Assembly (NCBI RefSeq): GCF_043290135.1
Contig: NC_134703.1
Coordinates: 108,448,005-108,512,004 of the forward strand
DNA from: Rhipicephalus microplus
Lineage: Eukaryota > Arthropoda > Arachnida > Ixodida > Ixodidae
Length of the DNA: 64,000 nucleotides
Reading direction: 5' to 3'
Shown: piece after piece, positions 12,526-25,850 of the stretch
Layout: every line of letters starts with the position of its first letter
Numbering within the stretch: the first letter of the stretch is position 1
The notes under the pieces: generated by a model
Databases searched by the model: none
What the model saw: the letters and a program-made list of their open reading frames with translations, nothing else
What the model was told of the DNA's origin: nothing
Made by a program: the position numbers and the translations under genes

Positions 12526-13640
12526 CATCTCAAGTGTGTATCTCAACCATAAGCATGCGGAGGGTTCCTCTTCAGGGCCAGGGGGGGGGGGGTGAGGTTT
12601 CGCAAAGCCCCCCTTTCAGTTAGGTCAATGTTTGGAGCAGACTTCGTCGTCCCCTCTCTCTTAGTTCAATAGCGAGGGGAGTTATTCCCCACTTACCACC
12701 GTACACACGCCTATGATCTCAACTGAAGAGTGTAGCGTTTGGTGAACCCTGATGCCACAACTTTGAAACTTCGTATGTGACCCTCGCGAGGAAATATTGG
12801 TTACGGTGGTTCCCTTGCAACCGCCGCGGTTAGCCCAGCATGCATACCAGCAATTGTGCCACCAGAGGCTCTCATGCATTGATGGCGAAGATGTGTCACG
12901 AGGTTTTCAACAATCCCAAGTCTTGCTGTCCGTGAGGCAATATAATTCGTTTGCTAAAAGGGAAATTGGCAAGCATATTTCTTGATATATATGTGCTTTA
13001 GGTAGAGAACTAAAACAAAAAATAAAGGAAGGCACTAATATGAGCACACAAATCACGTGAGTGGTCACTCTACCATACGCAAGGGAAGCAGAGTAATAGA
13101 AAAATTGAAAATCTGAGAAAAACGGTAAGTGCAGTGAACCGCTACTTGCATGTGGACAGTTCCACGGCAGTAAAGGCAGCTTCACAGGTAGTGAGAAATA
13201 AAAACATTAAAATTCCCTTGGGTAGTGAATGAAGCGACAAAAGCTATGGAAAAGACGTTGTTAATGTGGCGTCTGCAAATGTAATTGTTTGATTATTTGA
13301 ACTCTCTCGGAGAAGGGTTGTGGAAGCGCCAAATGTACGACAGCAGTACACAATTTAGTTGGCATTTGAAAGACCAACCCAAAGTACGCGGTCGATCTCC
13401 TTGTGTTACCCTGCCCCAATAGTCACGTCGTAAATAAAATAGAAATCGAAGCAAATTACCGTTGGCGGTTTGATTTTTGCGGCTCAAATATGTCACAATC
13501 GTCCGCGAAATTAAATTCGTTGAGGGACTCACACACCTCGACAGAACATTTGGCTTGTAGGGAAGAAAACTGGATTAAACGTACCACTAATGGTTTTATT
13601 TTTACATTGAACGCATAGCTGAACAGACGGCTTTTGGGCT
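12526..13640. other. Unassigned sequence
   Basis: A G run near 12583-12592 is the only simple feature. No gene or known repeat was seen. Confidence 0.45.
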
Positions 13641-13644
13641 ATTA

Positions 13645-13845
13645 ATACCATATGGCGTTTTACGTCCCAAAACTACAATATCATTATGAGAGACGCTGTA
13701 GTAGAGGGCTCCGGAGATTCGGACCATCTGGAGTTCTTCAAGGTGCCCTAACATCGCAGAGTACACGGGCCTCTACCACTTTGCCTCCATCAAAATGGGG
13801 GGCCACGATCAGTATCGAAACCTCAACCTTCGGGACAGCAGCCGA
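13645..13845 (-). mobile_element. Diverged SINE
   Basis: The body blocks 'gttttacgtcccaaaactac', 'gagagacgctgtagtagagg' and 'ctccggagattcggaccatc' and the head-like 'gtatcgaaacctcaacc...cagcagccgag' follow the minus-strand order. The 5' head is incomplete. Confidence 0.75.
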
Positions 13846-13861
13846 GAGACTTTTTGTTTAT

Positions 13862-13930
13862 TCATCGTATCAAAATGCAGCGGTTTGCGGCGGGAATCGA
13901 ACTGAAAACGTTGCGGCCTGCAGGCGCGAC
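13862..13930 (-). mobile_element. Short SINE head fragment
   Basis: 'caaaatgcagcggtttgcgg' followed by 'gggaatcgaactgaaaacg' resembles the head-proximal part of the same SINE. It lies just beyond the previous copy and probably represents a second insertion or a local duplication. Confidence 0.45.
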
Positions 13931-15409
13931 ATGACTGCCGCATATTACGTGGGCAGCACAGTGGCAGAAAAAAATGCTACGACGCTGTCAAGGCGTCCCC
14001 TGTGGACATATATTATGTCTGTCAGAAAGATGTGTAGCTTTGATTCATGACAGTAACTGATGAAAATAGCCAGCATTGCGTGGATAAACACAAGTTTATT
14101 GTATAAACATCCCACATGCCTGTAGACATCGCTACCTTAAGGAATGATCGGATTATTTCTTCGAGCAGGCACTACGCCATCGGCTCAATAATTCTTGCTT
14201 TACCGTTGTATATCGCCACCTGGTGACAATGCAGACGCATAGACCAATTTGGGATCGTCAGCTAGAATCCAACGTTTCAGGACGACAGGGTAAAGGTTGG
14301 CCTGTGGTGGAACCTTTTTATTTCTCTTTTTATCCGTCCTCAGACAGATGATTGTATTCATGAACAACATTCGCGAATTTTATTATTCACGTGCTTTGAA
14401 AGATTATCAATACCTGGTTGGCTCCACGTAGTTGATAATATAAGGCCGGTAAATGTAGAGAAGGAGAGGGGGGCTAAAATAACAAATATAAAGGTGGGAA
14501 GTATAAAGAGCGGTCACTATTACGAATACACATTCATTTGCAAGAGAGGATAAAGATGAAAATCACAAGATCCCAAAGAATATGTAGGCACTATATAATT
14601 CGAAGTCTGGAAATGGAACTGAAGAAGTAGAAGGCGAACGGCTAACGAGGACTCATGAAAGAAGACAAAAGACGCGGCATGTCATAGAGCAGGTGCAGGC
14701 AGGGGAAGTGAGTGGCGGTCTCCTCGCATCTGTGATTGTCGCATCCAAGTGTCAACCGTACCAAATTGGTAACGGGTAGGCAGTTACAAAATCTGCTAGC
14801 AGTCAGGCCCGTTGCAGCTATATACGCATTTCAGCAACCCTGCTTTAACTTATTATTCTTAAGGAACAGAGTCGCAAGAAGCTTCTGGCTGAAGTTTAAT
14901 CAGACAGTCGAAAACATCGAGGACAGAGTAGGATGTAACGATGACAGAAAAGCTTTCTTTGCTAGTAACCTTGCTAGAAAAAAAGTAAGCTACAGGGACA
15001 ACCCACGAGGAATGACCAGATCTCTATTGAGGCCAGGTAGCATACGAAAAAAAAGAACCTTTATATACTGGACAAATGATTGTTTTACCTGCTGGAAATC
15101 AGGAACAATTGTAGATCTATTTCTAAATTGCTGGGGAGAGCAGTTTGGATTGCTATTCGAAAAGCTCAAGAAGAAACGCCTTCCATGATATTCGTGGCAT
15201 GGCTCATCATGTTCGTCAAGCTCATGTCATGCAACGGCCATCTAGATATATGAAGTTTCAAAACAACCACGCCTGCATGGGACGTTTGAGGCTATATATG
15301 CTGTTTAGTACATACTGTGAACGCTCAGCACTACATGCGCTAGTTCTACTAGGGGAGAATCAGTAGGGTCGTGAGCTGGGCATGTTTGTGAGATATAATT
15401 TTAACATAC
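13931..15409. other. Unassigned sequence
   Basis: A 150-codon plus-strand frame at 14736-15188 is the longest open frame. It has no recognisable domain, no repeat similarity and no framing splice sites, so it is left unassigned. Confidence 0.4.
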
Positions 15410-15611
15410 GGTGCAGTACCACGAATCCGACGGGGACACAAAGGAAAAGCGAGTGTTGTGTTTTCTTGTCCTTTGGGTCCCCGTCTTGTCCTTTGTGTCC
15501 CCATCGACGAGCCATGTCATAGTAGCGCCAATTCGACGGGAACACAGAGGACAAGCGAGTGTCATGTTTTCTTGTCCTTTGTGTCCCCGTCCAATTCGCA
15601 CTACTACACCG
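15410..15611. repeat. Duplicated inverted-repeat unit
   Basis: Two ~62-bp units (15424-15485 and 15530-15591, 106 bp apart) share the same order: ACGGG(G/A)ACACA, GCGAGTGT, GTTTTCTTGTCCTTTG, GTCCCCGTC. Each unit is itself an inverted repeat: its start 'gacggggacacaaagga' pairs with its end 'tcctttgggtccccgtc'. The outer ends of the block are also inverted copies ('ggtgcagtaccacgaat' against 'attcgcactactacacc'). Together they form a nested palindrome. Family unknown; compatible with a small DNA element or a folded repeat end. Confidence 0.75.
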
Positions 15612-16299
15612 TTTGTTAAAATGATAGGGGAGAGTCGTATGCGGTCCCGGTCATGAATTAGGAGCTGGTTTGTTTAGGAGATACTGTTTATGATTTAAGG
15701 TATTATGTGCATCCTACTATACAAGAGCATGCAGCTCGATACTCAGCTTTAGAAGCAGATTCGCGTGTGTTTAAAAATGTGCTCAACGATTCAACGTGCT
15801 CGATACTCTACTATGGGAAGGCAGAAAGCCGTCCCTAAACTGCTACACGACGTTGGTCAGCAACATCCACGAGGCGGGTACGCCCGAGGGGGTGGCAATG
15901 AATCCAAACGTTCGTTGGCGTTGCTAATGTATATAATTTTCAAAAGCATGCGTCGTTGCTCCGGTATGATTGCAAATCGTGTCCGAATATCTTGTCAGTA
16001 TTTATAAACAACATTAGAGCAATTTATTATGGATAACGTATCTTTTTCTTACTTTACATCCTTTATACTTCACCTCCAAAGTGAAGCAAAATATCTGCGA
16101 ATGTAGCGCTGCTCATATTTAGACGTTCGCTATACTGCCTTCCGAGTAAAGTTACAAGCGACATAACCCAACGGTATAGTTCCGTACACATCACGGAGAG
16201 CATACTGCAAAACCATACGCATTGCTCTAATTTATCTTATGTGAAGAAGTGGCCGAGGAGCTAGGTGTTTATGACGCCCTGCTCAGCTTTTAGGCCAAG
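15612..16299. other. Unassigned sequence
   Basis: No gene or repeat family was recognised. Confidence 0.45.
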
Positions 16300-16640
16300 C
16301 GTTACAAGGTAGAACGGAGTAGTTTTGTGCATGATTAGCGTGGCCTCGCACTGGTTACAGCTGCCCCGGTGCGCCTCTACTCGCACCCAGCGCGCCCTCT
16401 CCTTAGTAGCCACCACCCCCCTTCCTTCCAGGCCTTCTCTAATGCACGGCGCACGGCTAGTGCATTAGAGAAGGCCTGGAAGCTCCTGGAGTAACGTATC
16501 ACTAGTGGTCTGGCACATGGCTCGCGTTAGTTAGCTCGATTGTCCATCCGCGTCCGGCCATCCATCAATCTGTCCATCTGTCCATTAGTAGCTCACACTA
16601 TTTATATCCTGACAGAGCCAAGCTAACCAATGCGGATTTT
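16300..16640. repeat. Dispersed repeat, copy 2, with foldback
   Basis: It shares flank blocks with 10340-10640, but the internal tract is short and degenerate (GTCCATCC-type words, 16540-16586). Unlike copy 1 it contains a perfect inverted repeat: arms at 16425-16447 and 16460-16482, 23 bp each, separated by 12 bases. The arm includes 'ccaggccttctctaatgca'. Confidence 0.65.
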
Positions 16641-18318
<1,678 letters not shown>

Positions 18319-18439
18319 TCACTACTACTGCTAGTGAGACCACATCAGTACGCATGGAAGTCATATGGTTAGTGTATACCATACATTCATTCGCAGCCTG
18401 ACCACAACATTCATTTTAAGTACTGCAGTTTCTCCATAT

Positions 18440-18905
18440 AGAGAAAGAAAGAAAAGAAGATAATTAGTTACGGTACTGATTAACGAACCAATTCACTACT
18501 CAAAGCAGGATGATGGTAGAAAAAATAGGAGAACCATAAATTTATCCGTACATTATATACAATTCTACCCTCAGCCCTTAAGCTTTGCCCATGCTTTTGA
18601 CATCTTGCACCGCAGTCCAAGCATATCTATTTCCGCAAAGGGACGGTTGCCAGTCCTGCCGAGCGTAGTGTCGCTAATGGCCTCTCTTAGTTTAATGAAG
18701 TGACGACAGTCGCAAAGAAGGTGCGCAGTAGTCTCTTTGTTCTTATAAACTTTTCAGTCAAGGATTCTGCCCGCTTGGATGACGTACTTAGACATTGGGA
18801 AACGCAGTTTACAAATGGGAGTTGTTCAAGTTGATTCGAAGAAGCATTCACAGAGAGGCTCCGAACAACGGGAGTTGTCACCGAGGTCTTGAATGGTTGA
18901 GTGTA
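18440..18905 (-). mobile_element. Probable LINE 3' end remnant
   Basis: On the minus strand a frame reads ETTAHLLCDCRHFIKLREAI and continues to a stop near 18580, followed by an AT-rich tail. The HLLCDC word in this position resembles the C-terminal CCHC motif that follows the RT in many non-LTR retrotransposons, with the first cysteine pair eroded and an upstream stop present. No RT motif is present, so the assignment rests on the C-terminal motif alone. Confidence 0.4.
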
Positions 18906-20576
18906 CAGCGTATAACGAGCTCGCTACGTTTAAATGACGTCGTCGCAGTTGCAAGCTATAGAGTGGAGGATGGACGGCCATTGTACCCCACGTTCTTACT
19001 CAGGGCGACGGCGCAGCTGTGTTTGGAACGAAGTGCCAGGAGGCGGCGTTGTTGGCTCGGCATCGAAATAGCTCCGCCTCGCCGCATCGCACGCGCCGCG
19101 TCCTGTCACACGAGGCGCGAGTCTCGTGACAGACTGAAGGTGTCGTCGCGGTACAGCGAACATCTCGCACGTCGCGCCAGTGTCCTACTTGGTGTTCTAT
19201 GCCAACTGGCCCTTTGCACAAACTCGCCGCAACCTTTTAAACGCCGTAAAAAATTAGGCGCACGCTGTGATCCAAATATAACGTGCTGTTCGGCTTAACC
19301 ACTGATAGAGACAAAACAAATGGCTGGCTGACAAACTAAACCGTGTAAAAGCGAGGTTTACATATACGCAATGAGAGAGGAATGGGCAGTCACGCTCGAT
19401 ATAAGTTGCAACACGCTGGCTACTTGGTTGAAGTGATGCCAAGGCTGAATAATGTAACCTAAAAACGACTGAAACACTTTTTGAGTAACCATAGAATGAA
19501 TTCACTGGAAGAGCTCATTGCCACGCAAATTCAACGTGGCAAAAATTTTAAGAATCCACCAGTGCGAGGGTAGTTACAAAATTTGTCGCATGCTGCAATT
19601 GCATTCTTCCTTCTCTCGTCCCGCCGAAAGCACTCGAAGCTAAGCAGGAAGCGATGACAGGGGCGAAGAAAAAAACGTCACGCACGCCTCGTGTCTGTAA
19701 GCACATTTTCTCTTTCTTTCGTCGAATGCGTGGCTTTTTAATTATGATCGCGCGCGCGCGTGGACAAGTTGCGGCCTCCCGCGGCAGTCTCTGTAACGAC
19801 CGAGTGCGTCATGTTTAAATCAACTAAACGGCTGGTAGATGAGCTTTTAACGAGTAATTTTTGAGCGTCTTCCATGATTAGTCGAGAAAAGAAAAAGCAA
19901 TTTTTAGATGACTTCGATAATTTATTGTGAGTTCCCGGCCGCGTACAGCTTCATATTATTTGGCTCACGTGTTGTCGGGCGCCTCTACAAGCGATAGGTA
20001 GCATTTTTTACCACGCTAAAACGTGTTGCAGGGCTCCTTACCAAGAAAGTACTACTATTAGGGAAACTTTATTTCAACGTTTCTCTTCTGTGAAGGTGCC
20101 ACCTTGTAATGTTGGCGCCATTTGAAATACAAAAAGCGCGTTGTCACTCGTATTGAGCGTGACTGTACTTAGAAGGTAAATGTTATTTATTGTGAGGTGT
20201 GACCATCAAAAGGAGCCACGACTCTGCGTGACGTAATTCCTGCATGACCATGGGACTTATAACTGCGCGATAGGCAGCATGAGCACTGTTCGATTTCGCA
20301 ATACTTTCTCCCCTGGTGCTAAATTCCTGCAGAATTCACTATGACTTGGCCGTTGGCCACATAGACGACAGCTAGAATAGTGGGTCTTTAACACCGACTA
20401 GCAGAATCAGAAATAAGAAAGGGTAAAAAAAAGCACAAAAAAAGCTCTAACACTTTTGCGTTGCCCAAATGCGTATTTTTTACTGTGCAAGTGTGCGTTT
20501 ATGAGATAAACACAAAGTGATGCATACAAATGCGCATAATGAGAGCGCTGTGACATGTTCTCTCCCGAATGAGTGT
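18906..20576. other. Unassigned sequence with a GC-rich patch
   Basis: 18900-19250 is GC-rich and open on both strands without a recognisable product. A (CG)n stretch of about 12 bases lies near 19750. Nothing else was recognised. Confidence 0.4.
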
Positions 20577-20744
<168 letters not shown>

Positions 20745-21170
20745 CTCCAACAAATCACTCGCATCCGTTTATTTGCAAGCTGCCCTCTTTCCTTTTCCTT
20801 TCTACCAACTCTCCCAAGAACTATCACTGTGCACTCATATGCAGCGCCATAGTTGCATCACTCTAGGGCTTGTGGTGAATAAACTCGCGAAGCATGTCAA
20901 ATTGTCGTATACGCTTAGCAGTAAAGAAAATGGAAGCACGCATTTTCTATGGGCATATTAGCTAAGGGCTTCAATGTTGTAGGGTGAATAACAAGCCGCA
21001 AGGATGAGTGTGTAAACATGTATTAGCGCTTATCTATGTCCGCTGTCGTGCTTTTTGCGTATCCCACAAAAAAATCCCCCCTTGTATAATATTATACCAC
21101 GTACTTCTAAGCATCACCTATTCACTTATGAATCACGTTGATACAGAAAAATCTGATCATAATCATCATA
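20745..21170. other. Unassigned sequence
   Basis: Nothing was recognised before the ATC-rich tail of the next LINE. Confidence 0.45.
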
Positions 21171-22096
21171 CTCCTCCTCATCATCATCATCATCAACCTG
21201 ACTAAGTCCACTGCAGGACGAAGGCCTCTCCCATGATCCACCAGTCGACTCGGTCCTGTGCTTGCTGCTGCCACTCTATATCCGCAAACTTCTTAATCTC
21301 ATCTACCCACCTAACTTTCTGCCTCCCCTCACCCGCTTGCCTTCTCTGGGAATCCAGTCAGTTACTCTTAATGACTGGTGGTTATCCTGCCTACACGCAC
21401 TACGTGCCCATCCCATGTCCATTTCTCTTTTATTTTAATTATGATATCCTTAACCCAGTTTGTTCCTTGACCCACTTCTTGTCTTAAGGTTACCCCTATC
21501 ATTTTCCTTTCCATCGCTCGGTGCGGCGTCCTCAATTTGAGCGGAACCCTCTTTGTAAGCCTCCAGGTTTCTGCTCCGTAGGTAAGTACCGGCAAGATGA
21601 AGGTGTTATATACTTTCCTCTTGAGGGATAGTAGTAATCTACCAGTCATAATTTCAGAATGCATGCCGAATGTGCTCCACCCTATTCTTATTCTGCTACT
21701 TACTTCAATTTCATGGTTGGGCTGCGTGGTTATTCTCTGTGCTATATGAAGACGTAGTCTTTTACACCTTCAAGTCCACCATTATCTATCTCAAAGCGCT
21801 GTTCTCTTCCGAGGTTGTACACTACTTTCAATTTCTGCAGATTAAATTTAAGAGCTATTTTTCTGCTCTCCTTGTCTAATTCAGTAATCATGAGTTGCAA
21901 TTCGTCCCCTGAGTTACTCAGCAATGCAATGTCATCGCGAAGCGCAGGTTACTAAGGTACTCCCCATCAACTATTATCCCTAACTCTTTTCATTTTAGGC
22001 CTCTGAAAACATCGTGTAAACACGTGGTAAATTGCACTGGGGAGATTGTATTACATTGTCTTACACCCTTCTTGATTGGTATTCTGTCACTTTCTT
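21171..22096 (-). pseudogene. LINE reverse-transcriptase remnant (RTE/BovB-like)
   Basis: Minus-strand reading gives, in order, HKESDRIPIKKGVRQCNTIS (RT fingers to palm; most relatives have GVRQGDTISP), a broken active-site region with one base missing where FADD would be read (about 21937-21950), SNSGDELQLM, then ILPVLTYGAETWRLTK and RAMERKMIGV from the C-terminal region. The 3' end carries 'ctgcagtggacttagtcagg' followed by an ATG/ATGATG tail (plus strand CATCAT, 21180-21195). The motif set is typical of RTE/BovB-like non-LTR elements. Frameshifts and stops show that it is dead. 5' truncated near 22096. Confidence 0.85.
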
Positions 22097-23170
22097 TATG
22101 AAGTATAAGAAAATGTATAATTTTTAATAGAAGAAGAACCTTTTAAAGTTTGCATCATTAGTTTTGGTAGTAATATTATGACATCAGTAAAGTGAAGAGC
22201 ATTGCAGCAGCTCTTTTAATACCTATAGCTCCACTAGCATAGACCAAGTTTCGAAGGAAAATATTGGTCTGTCACTGTGTACCTAAATAATAGTTTTGTC
22301 CGAAATGAAAATCTTAAAATTGGTGACCTAGGTGATGTTTCACTTCAGCAATGCAGCCAATACACAGAGTGTGGCTTCCAGATGAACAACCATGCGTAGT
22401 TTTCTTTTTCCTGACAAAGGTCACCTACTCGTTCCTGTTGCTGATGTGATTCTAAAGCAGCTTACTTGGCATACGGCATATTGTTTGGGGCTTATTCATG
22501 TATTATATTTATATTGTAAATGCTAAGTTGTCTATGGCCGGAAGCAGTGTATTGAGGCATCCGTCATATGTCCTGTGATCATACCTTAGTCAATTACGGC
22601 ATCATAGCGGAGGCCATCTTGATGGAGAAGGCTGTTATTCACTTTACTAAAATGCAAATGATTGGTCCAAGTCGTGCAGTAGTCGCTGATGTGTTGCGGT
22701 GTCCCTGTCAGTGCCAATTCCACACATGCGGCGGAACGCTTTTGCGGAGGATTGATGGAATCCTAACACAATGTTGATGGCATCGAGGGTTGCGCGGAGG
22801 ATTGCTGCATAGTCCTAACACTTTCACTATAAATCAATTAGATTCCGACAGAATAGGTGAACTGCCCTGGTTTCTTTCTATAATTTGGGGCTTTTTTTGG
22901 TTCTGTACGGACACATCAGTCGAAACAGGGAATCTTTGTTTTCGTTTCGTAGATTTACAATATGATATAGTTTGTTATAACTCAATGTCTGTAACGTCCA
23001 GGGCAGCAGTTTGCTTGCGAATGATGTTCTTTAAGTTCGAGTACAACAAGCGCCGCTTCCACAGGGCTGGCTGGACCCACTCAGGTGGTCGTCGAGTTCA
23101 ATTTACCCGGTAAGCCCCACTCAGTCGCTTTTTCCTCCTCACTCGCAAAAGTAAACGATGCAAGATATAG
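22097..23170. other. Unassigned AT-rich sequence
   Basis: No feature was recognised on either strand. Confidence 0.45.
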
Positions 23171-23785
23171 ACGATGGAGCAAACAAGGGGTTGCATGAGC
23201 ACGGTCTGTTTATTCCGCCCACATACTTCCGGTGGTTCCAGGTGTCTCATGTATCGCGGTGCAGACGTGTCGAGATCCAGAAACCTGGACGGCTTGTTCT
23301 CAAGCTGTCGCTTTGCATCTCCTGGCCAATGTAAAAACAAAGAATTCCGCGCGTTATTTCGCGAGCGAGCGCGGCCCGGCATGTTCCTTCCCACCGTTTT
23401 CGTCTCGTGCCATCTGAAAGCCCCTGCGGGCCTTCCCGTCGCGGCAGGAATACAAAGGGGCTCTGGTGTGTTGCTTTTGGCTGCCGAGCCAAAGAGCCAC
23501 AAACGACTCGGAGAGGGCGCGAGCCCGGACTCGTGTCTCGACTGCGTGCCGTTTTACGCCACGTGGAGGGTGCACCAGCTTCGCGCCAACCGCGAAAGCA
23601 CACTTCGTCGTGCGCAACTCTACGTGAAAATACCAGCGATGTCGAAGAGGCGCATTCATGGGGCTGCATCATATCTATACTTGGGTACCTGTGCGTCGTT
23701 TTGGATTGCGCCATTCGTTATCAGGCCGGACCAGAACGTTTCTGAAATACCAGCGCCTCCTTTCTTTTTTCCTCAAAACTAACAA
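23171..23785. other. GC-rich block with long overlapping frames on both strands
   Basis: A 202-codon plus-strand frame (23174-23782) overlaps minus-strand frames of 155, 134 and 101 codons. CpG is frequent. No domain was recognised in any of the translations. The block could be a CpG-rich promoter or exon, or an unknown repeat. Confidence 0.3.
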
Positions 23786-24434
23786 CTAAAGGTATCTCTC
23801 GCGCGACAGTGTGAGGGCAACAATACCAGTCTGATGGAGTCACGATAATCGTGAGCCTCCAACGGCACAATTTTTCGGTCAGTTATTAAACGCGATCTCA
23901 CGACATGTTGATTGTTGCATTCTGCACATGCTCGAATTATTCTGGGCATGTGCGGTAAACGCTCTTATACGAGTGCGCGCGTATACATCGTTCTCTTTCT
24001 CCCTCTGGATTTCTTTATTCCTTCGCTCTTCCCCCTCCTCTCCTCTCTAAGGTAGCTAATCAGGTGTAGCCTGATTACATAGAGCAAGGACAAAAGTAGG
24101 AGGGCGCATCACATAACAAACTCGAAGCATGGTTATAAAGTCTTTAAGGGAGAAATAAGTTCTGGTCGTCACGTGATAGGCAAGCACTACTATTTGTCGG
24201 CTCGCTTTTAATGTGGCTTTTGCTGGCGCTGCGGAGGCCTGATTTTACCCTGGAGGCACCGCACATTGATCAGTAGAGGCGGCGGTAGAGGAAGTTGGCT
24301 TGTTGAGGCTAGCGAAATCCCATGACGATTCCTCCTAGTTTTTTTTTTTTTTTGCTTCTTCAACACCTGGTTTACCTCCCCGATTTTCCCTCTGTTTCTC
24401 TCTCTCTCTTTTTCTTTACATATGTGCTGGTTAG
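23786..24434. other. Unassigned sequence ending in a strong polypyrimidine tract
   Basis: A short hairpin 'taatcagg/cctgatta' lies near 24058-24080. The stretch 24378-24420 is strongly pyrimidine-rich and is followed by 'ggttag' (AG at 24433-24434), a plausible splice acceptor for the next feature. Confidence 0.4.
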
Positions 24435-24615
24435 ATGTATTAAGAAAAACTGGGTTGTGACGTCGTCAGCGACAACATTTTGTGCAAAAGTATGCAACCC
24501 TGTATGTGCCAAATGCTGCGTTATAAAGCAACAACAATATTTCGACGTCTACGATGAAACGTGTGCGGTGTGGTTCAATTGTGATGGTGATACAGAGCCG
24601 CACCCTAAGTGCTAG
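24435..24615 (+). CDS. Candidate terminal exon, cysteine-rich small protein
   Basis: After the acceptor-like AG the frame is open for about 59 codons to a TAG at 24613-24615. The peptide has nine cysteines, eight of them spaced C-x3-C-x3-C-x2-CC-x14-C-x5-C-x9-C, with the last cysteine just before the stop. It includes FCAKVCNPVCAKCC. This looks like the mature part of a small disulfide-rich secreted protein, a class that ticks make in large numbers, but I cannot match it to a named family. No signal-peptide exon was found upstream and no AATAAA close downstream, and it could be a chance frame. Confidence 0.28.
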
Positions 24616-25668
24616 CTGATATAAAAGAGAATGAGCAAGGCGGGCATGTCACTGAGTCCTAACGAGGTCCAAAGCATAGTCTCAAATCACAAGCTGTCGT
24701 GACGCCACAAAAATGAGATAACAAAAAGCACTAGGCCACACCACGTACGTGTTTTAAATGTTAAAGTGAGTTCATTAGCTGCGGGGAGAGAAAAGGGAAA
24801 GTATGTGGGTGATCATTGTGGTTGCAGCGCTGATTTGGCGTATTTGAAAACTCGCGTTATATTGCAATATATATTTAACGCATTTTTATTGTTATCATAC
24901 GATGTTCAAAGCGTGTCTATCTAGGAAATCCCTGCCATCCGCTAAGTTTTTAAAGTTCATAAAATGAAGCAACGAATAGCTTACGTTTATAAGGAAAACT
25001 ATCTGGAACGGGTAATCAGATCAGTGACATTCAGCACGGCGTGACAACAAGCTAACAAGAAAACCACCGCTGCCTCGACCTTACGGAGAAAGAAGGCTGT
25101 TTCACAATCTCAGCCGATATGTTCAGAAATACGGCTAACGGTGTTAGCGACCGGCGCCATTCATGACGTGACGATATTAGACGATTTCGCGCCAAGTTTT
25201 CTCTTTTATACAGGAAGCGGGATGACGTCAGAAAGTGAGATCTATTGCAATGTGCGCGTTCGAACAACACGTGAAAGACATGACGCAGACAGTTCGCCAG
25301 ATATTGAAGCGAACAGTGAAAGCAGTCCTTTCATTAGAATCGTACTGTCGGGCAATCGGAAACAGTTCACAATTTCGTCGAAAGAACACAAGAACTTGTG
25401 GGTGCTGCGTGTATACGGAGTGCCAGCACAATATCTCCCGAGTTCTACGCAGGAGCGACACAGCGGGCCAAGGTACGGAAATGAGAAAGATTGAGAAGTG
25501 TGTTAGCTGATTGGCACAACAATTTGACCTTTCCAGACACACTGAAAAGTCTCTCCGAAAACAGTGACATGCAGCGCAGTATACACCTATGTCTGAAAAT
25601 ACCGGATACAGCTTTGTGAATCAATAAGTGATTGCGCAGTTATAAGGCAGGCAATCATCAACTTATAA
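24616..25668. other. Unassigned sequence
   Basis: A 117-codon plus frame (25141-25494) overlaps a 104-codon minus frame. Neither was recognised. Confidence 0.4.
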
Positions 25669-25850
25669 TTTATTATTTCGGGTTTCACGCCTCAGAACCA
25701 CAACATGATATTGAGAGACGTCGTAGTGGAGAGCTCCGAAAAGTTCGACCACCTGGGAGTTCTTTAACGGGCAACTAAATCTAAAGGTGCGCGGGCCTCG
25801 ACCATTTTCACCTCCATTGAGCATGCAGCAGCCACGGGGGTTGTGAAGCA
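25669..25850 (-). mobile_element. 5'-truncated SINE
   Basis: Conserved body blocks (CGGGTTTCACGCC, GAGAGACGTCGTAGTGGAG, TTCGACCACCTGG, GCGGGCCTCGACC) are followed by an abrupt loss of similarity near 25850, before the tRNA-like head would begin. Minus orientation. Confidence 0.75.

Noticed and set aside
14736..15188. 150-codon open frame on the plus strand
   Set aside because: No domain or repeat similarity was recognised and no splice or start context stands out. This length is not rare by chance in 64 kb of mixed composition.
15424..15591. CRISPR-like repeat pair
   Set aside because: Only two palindromic units, no spacer array and no cas genes; the sequence is eukaryotic.
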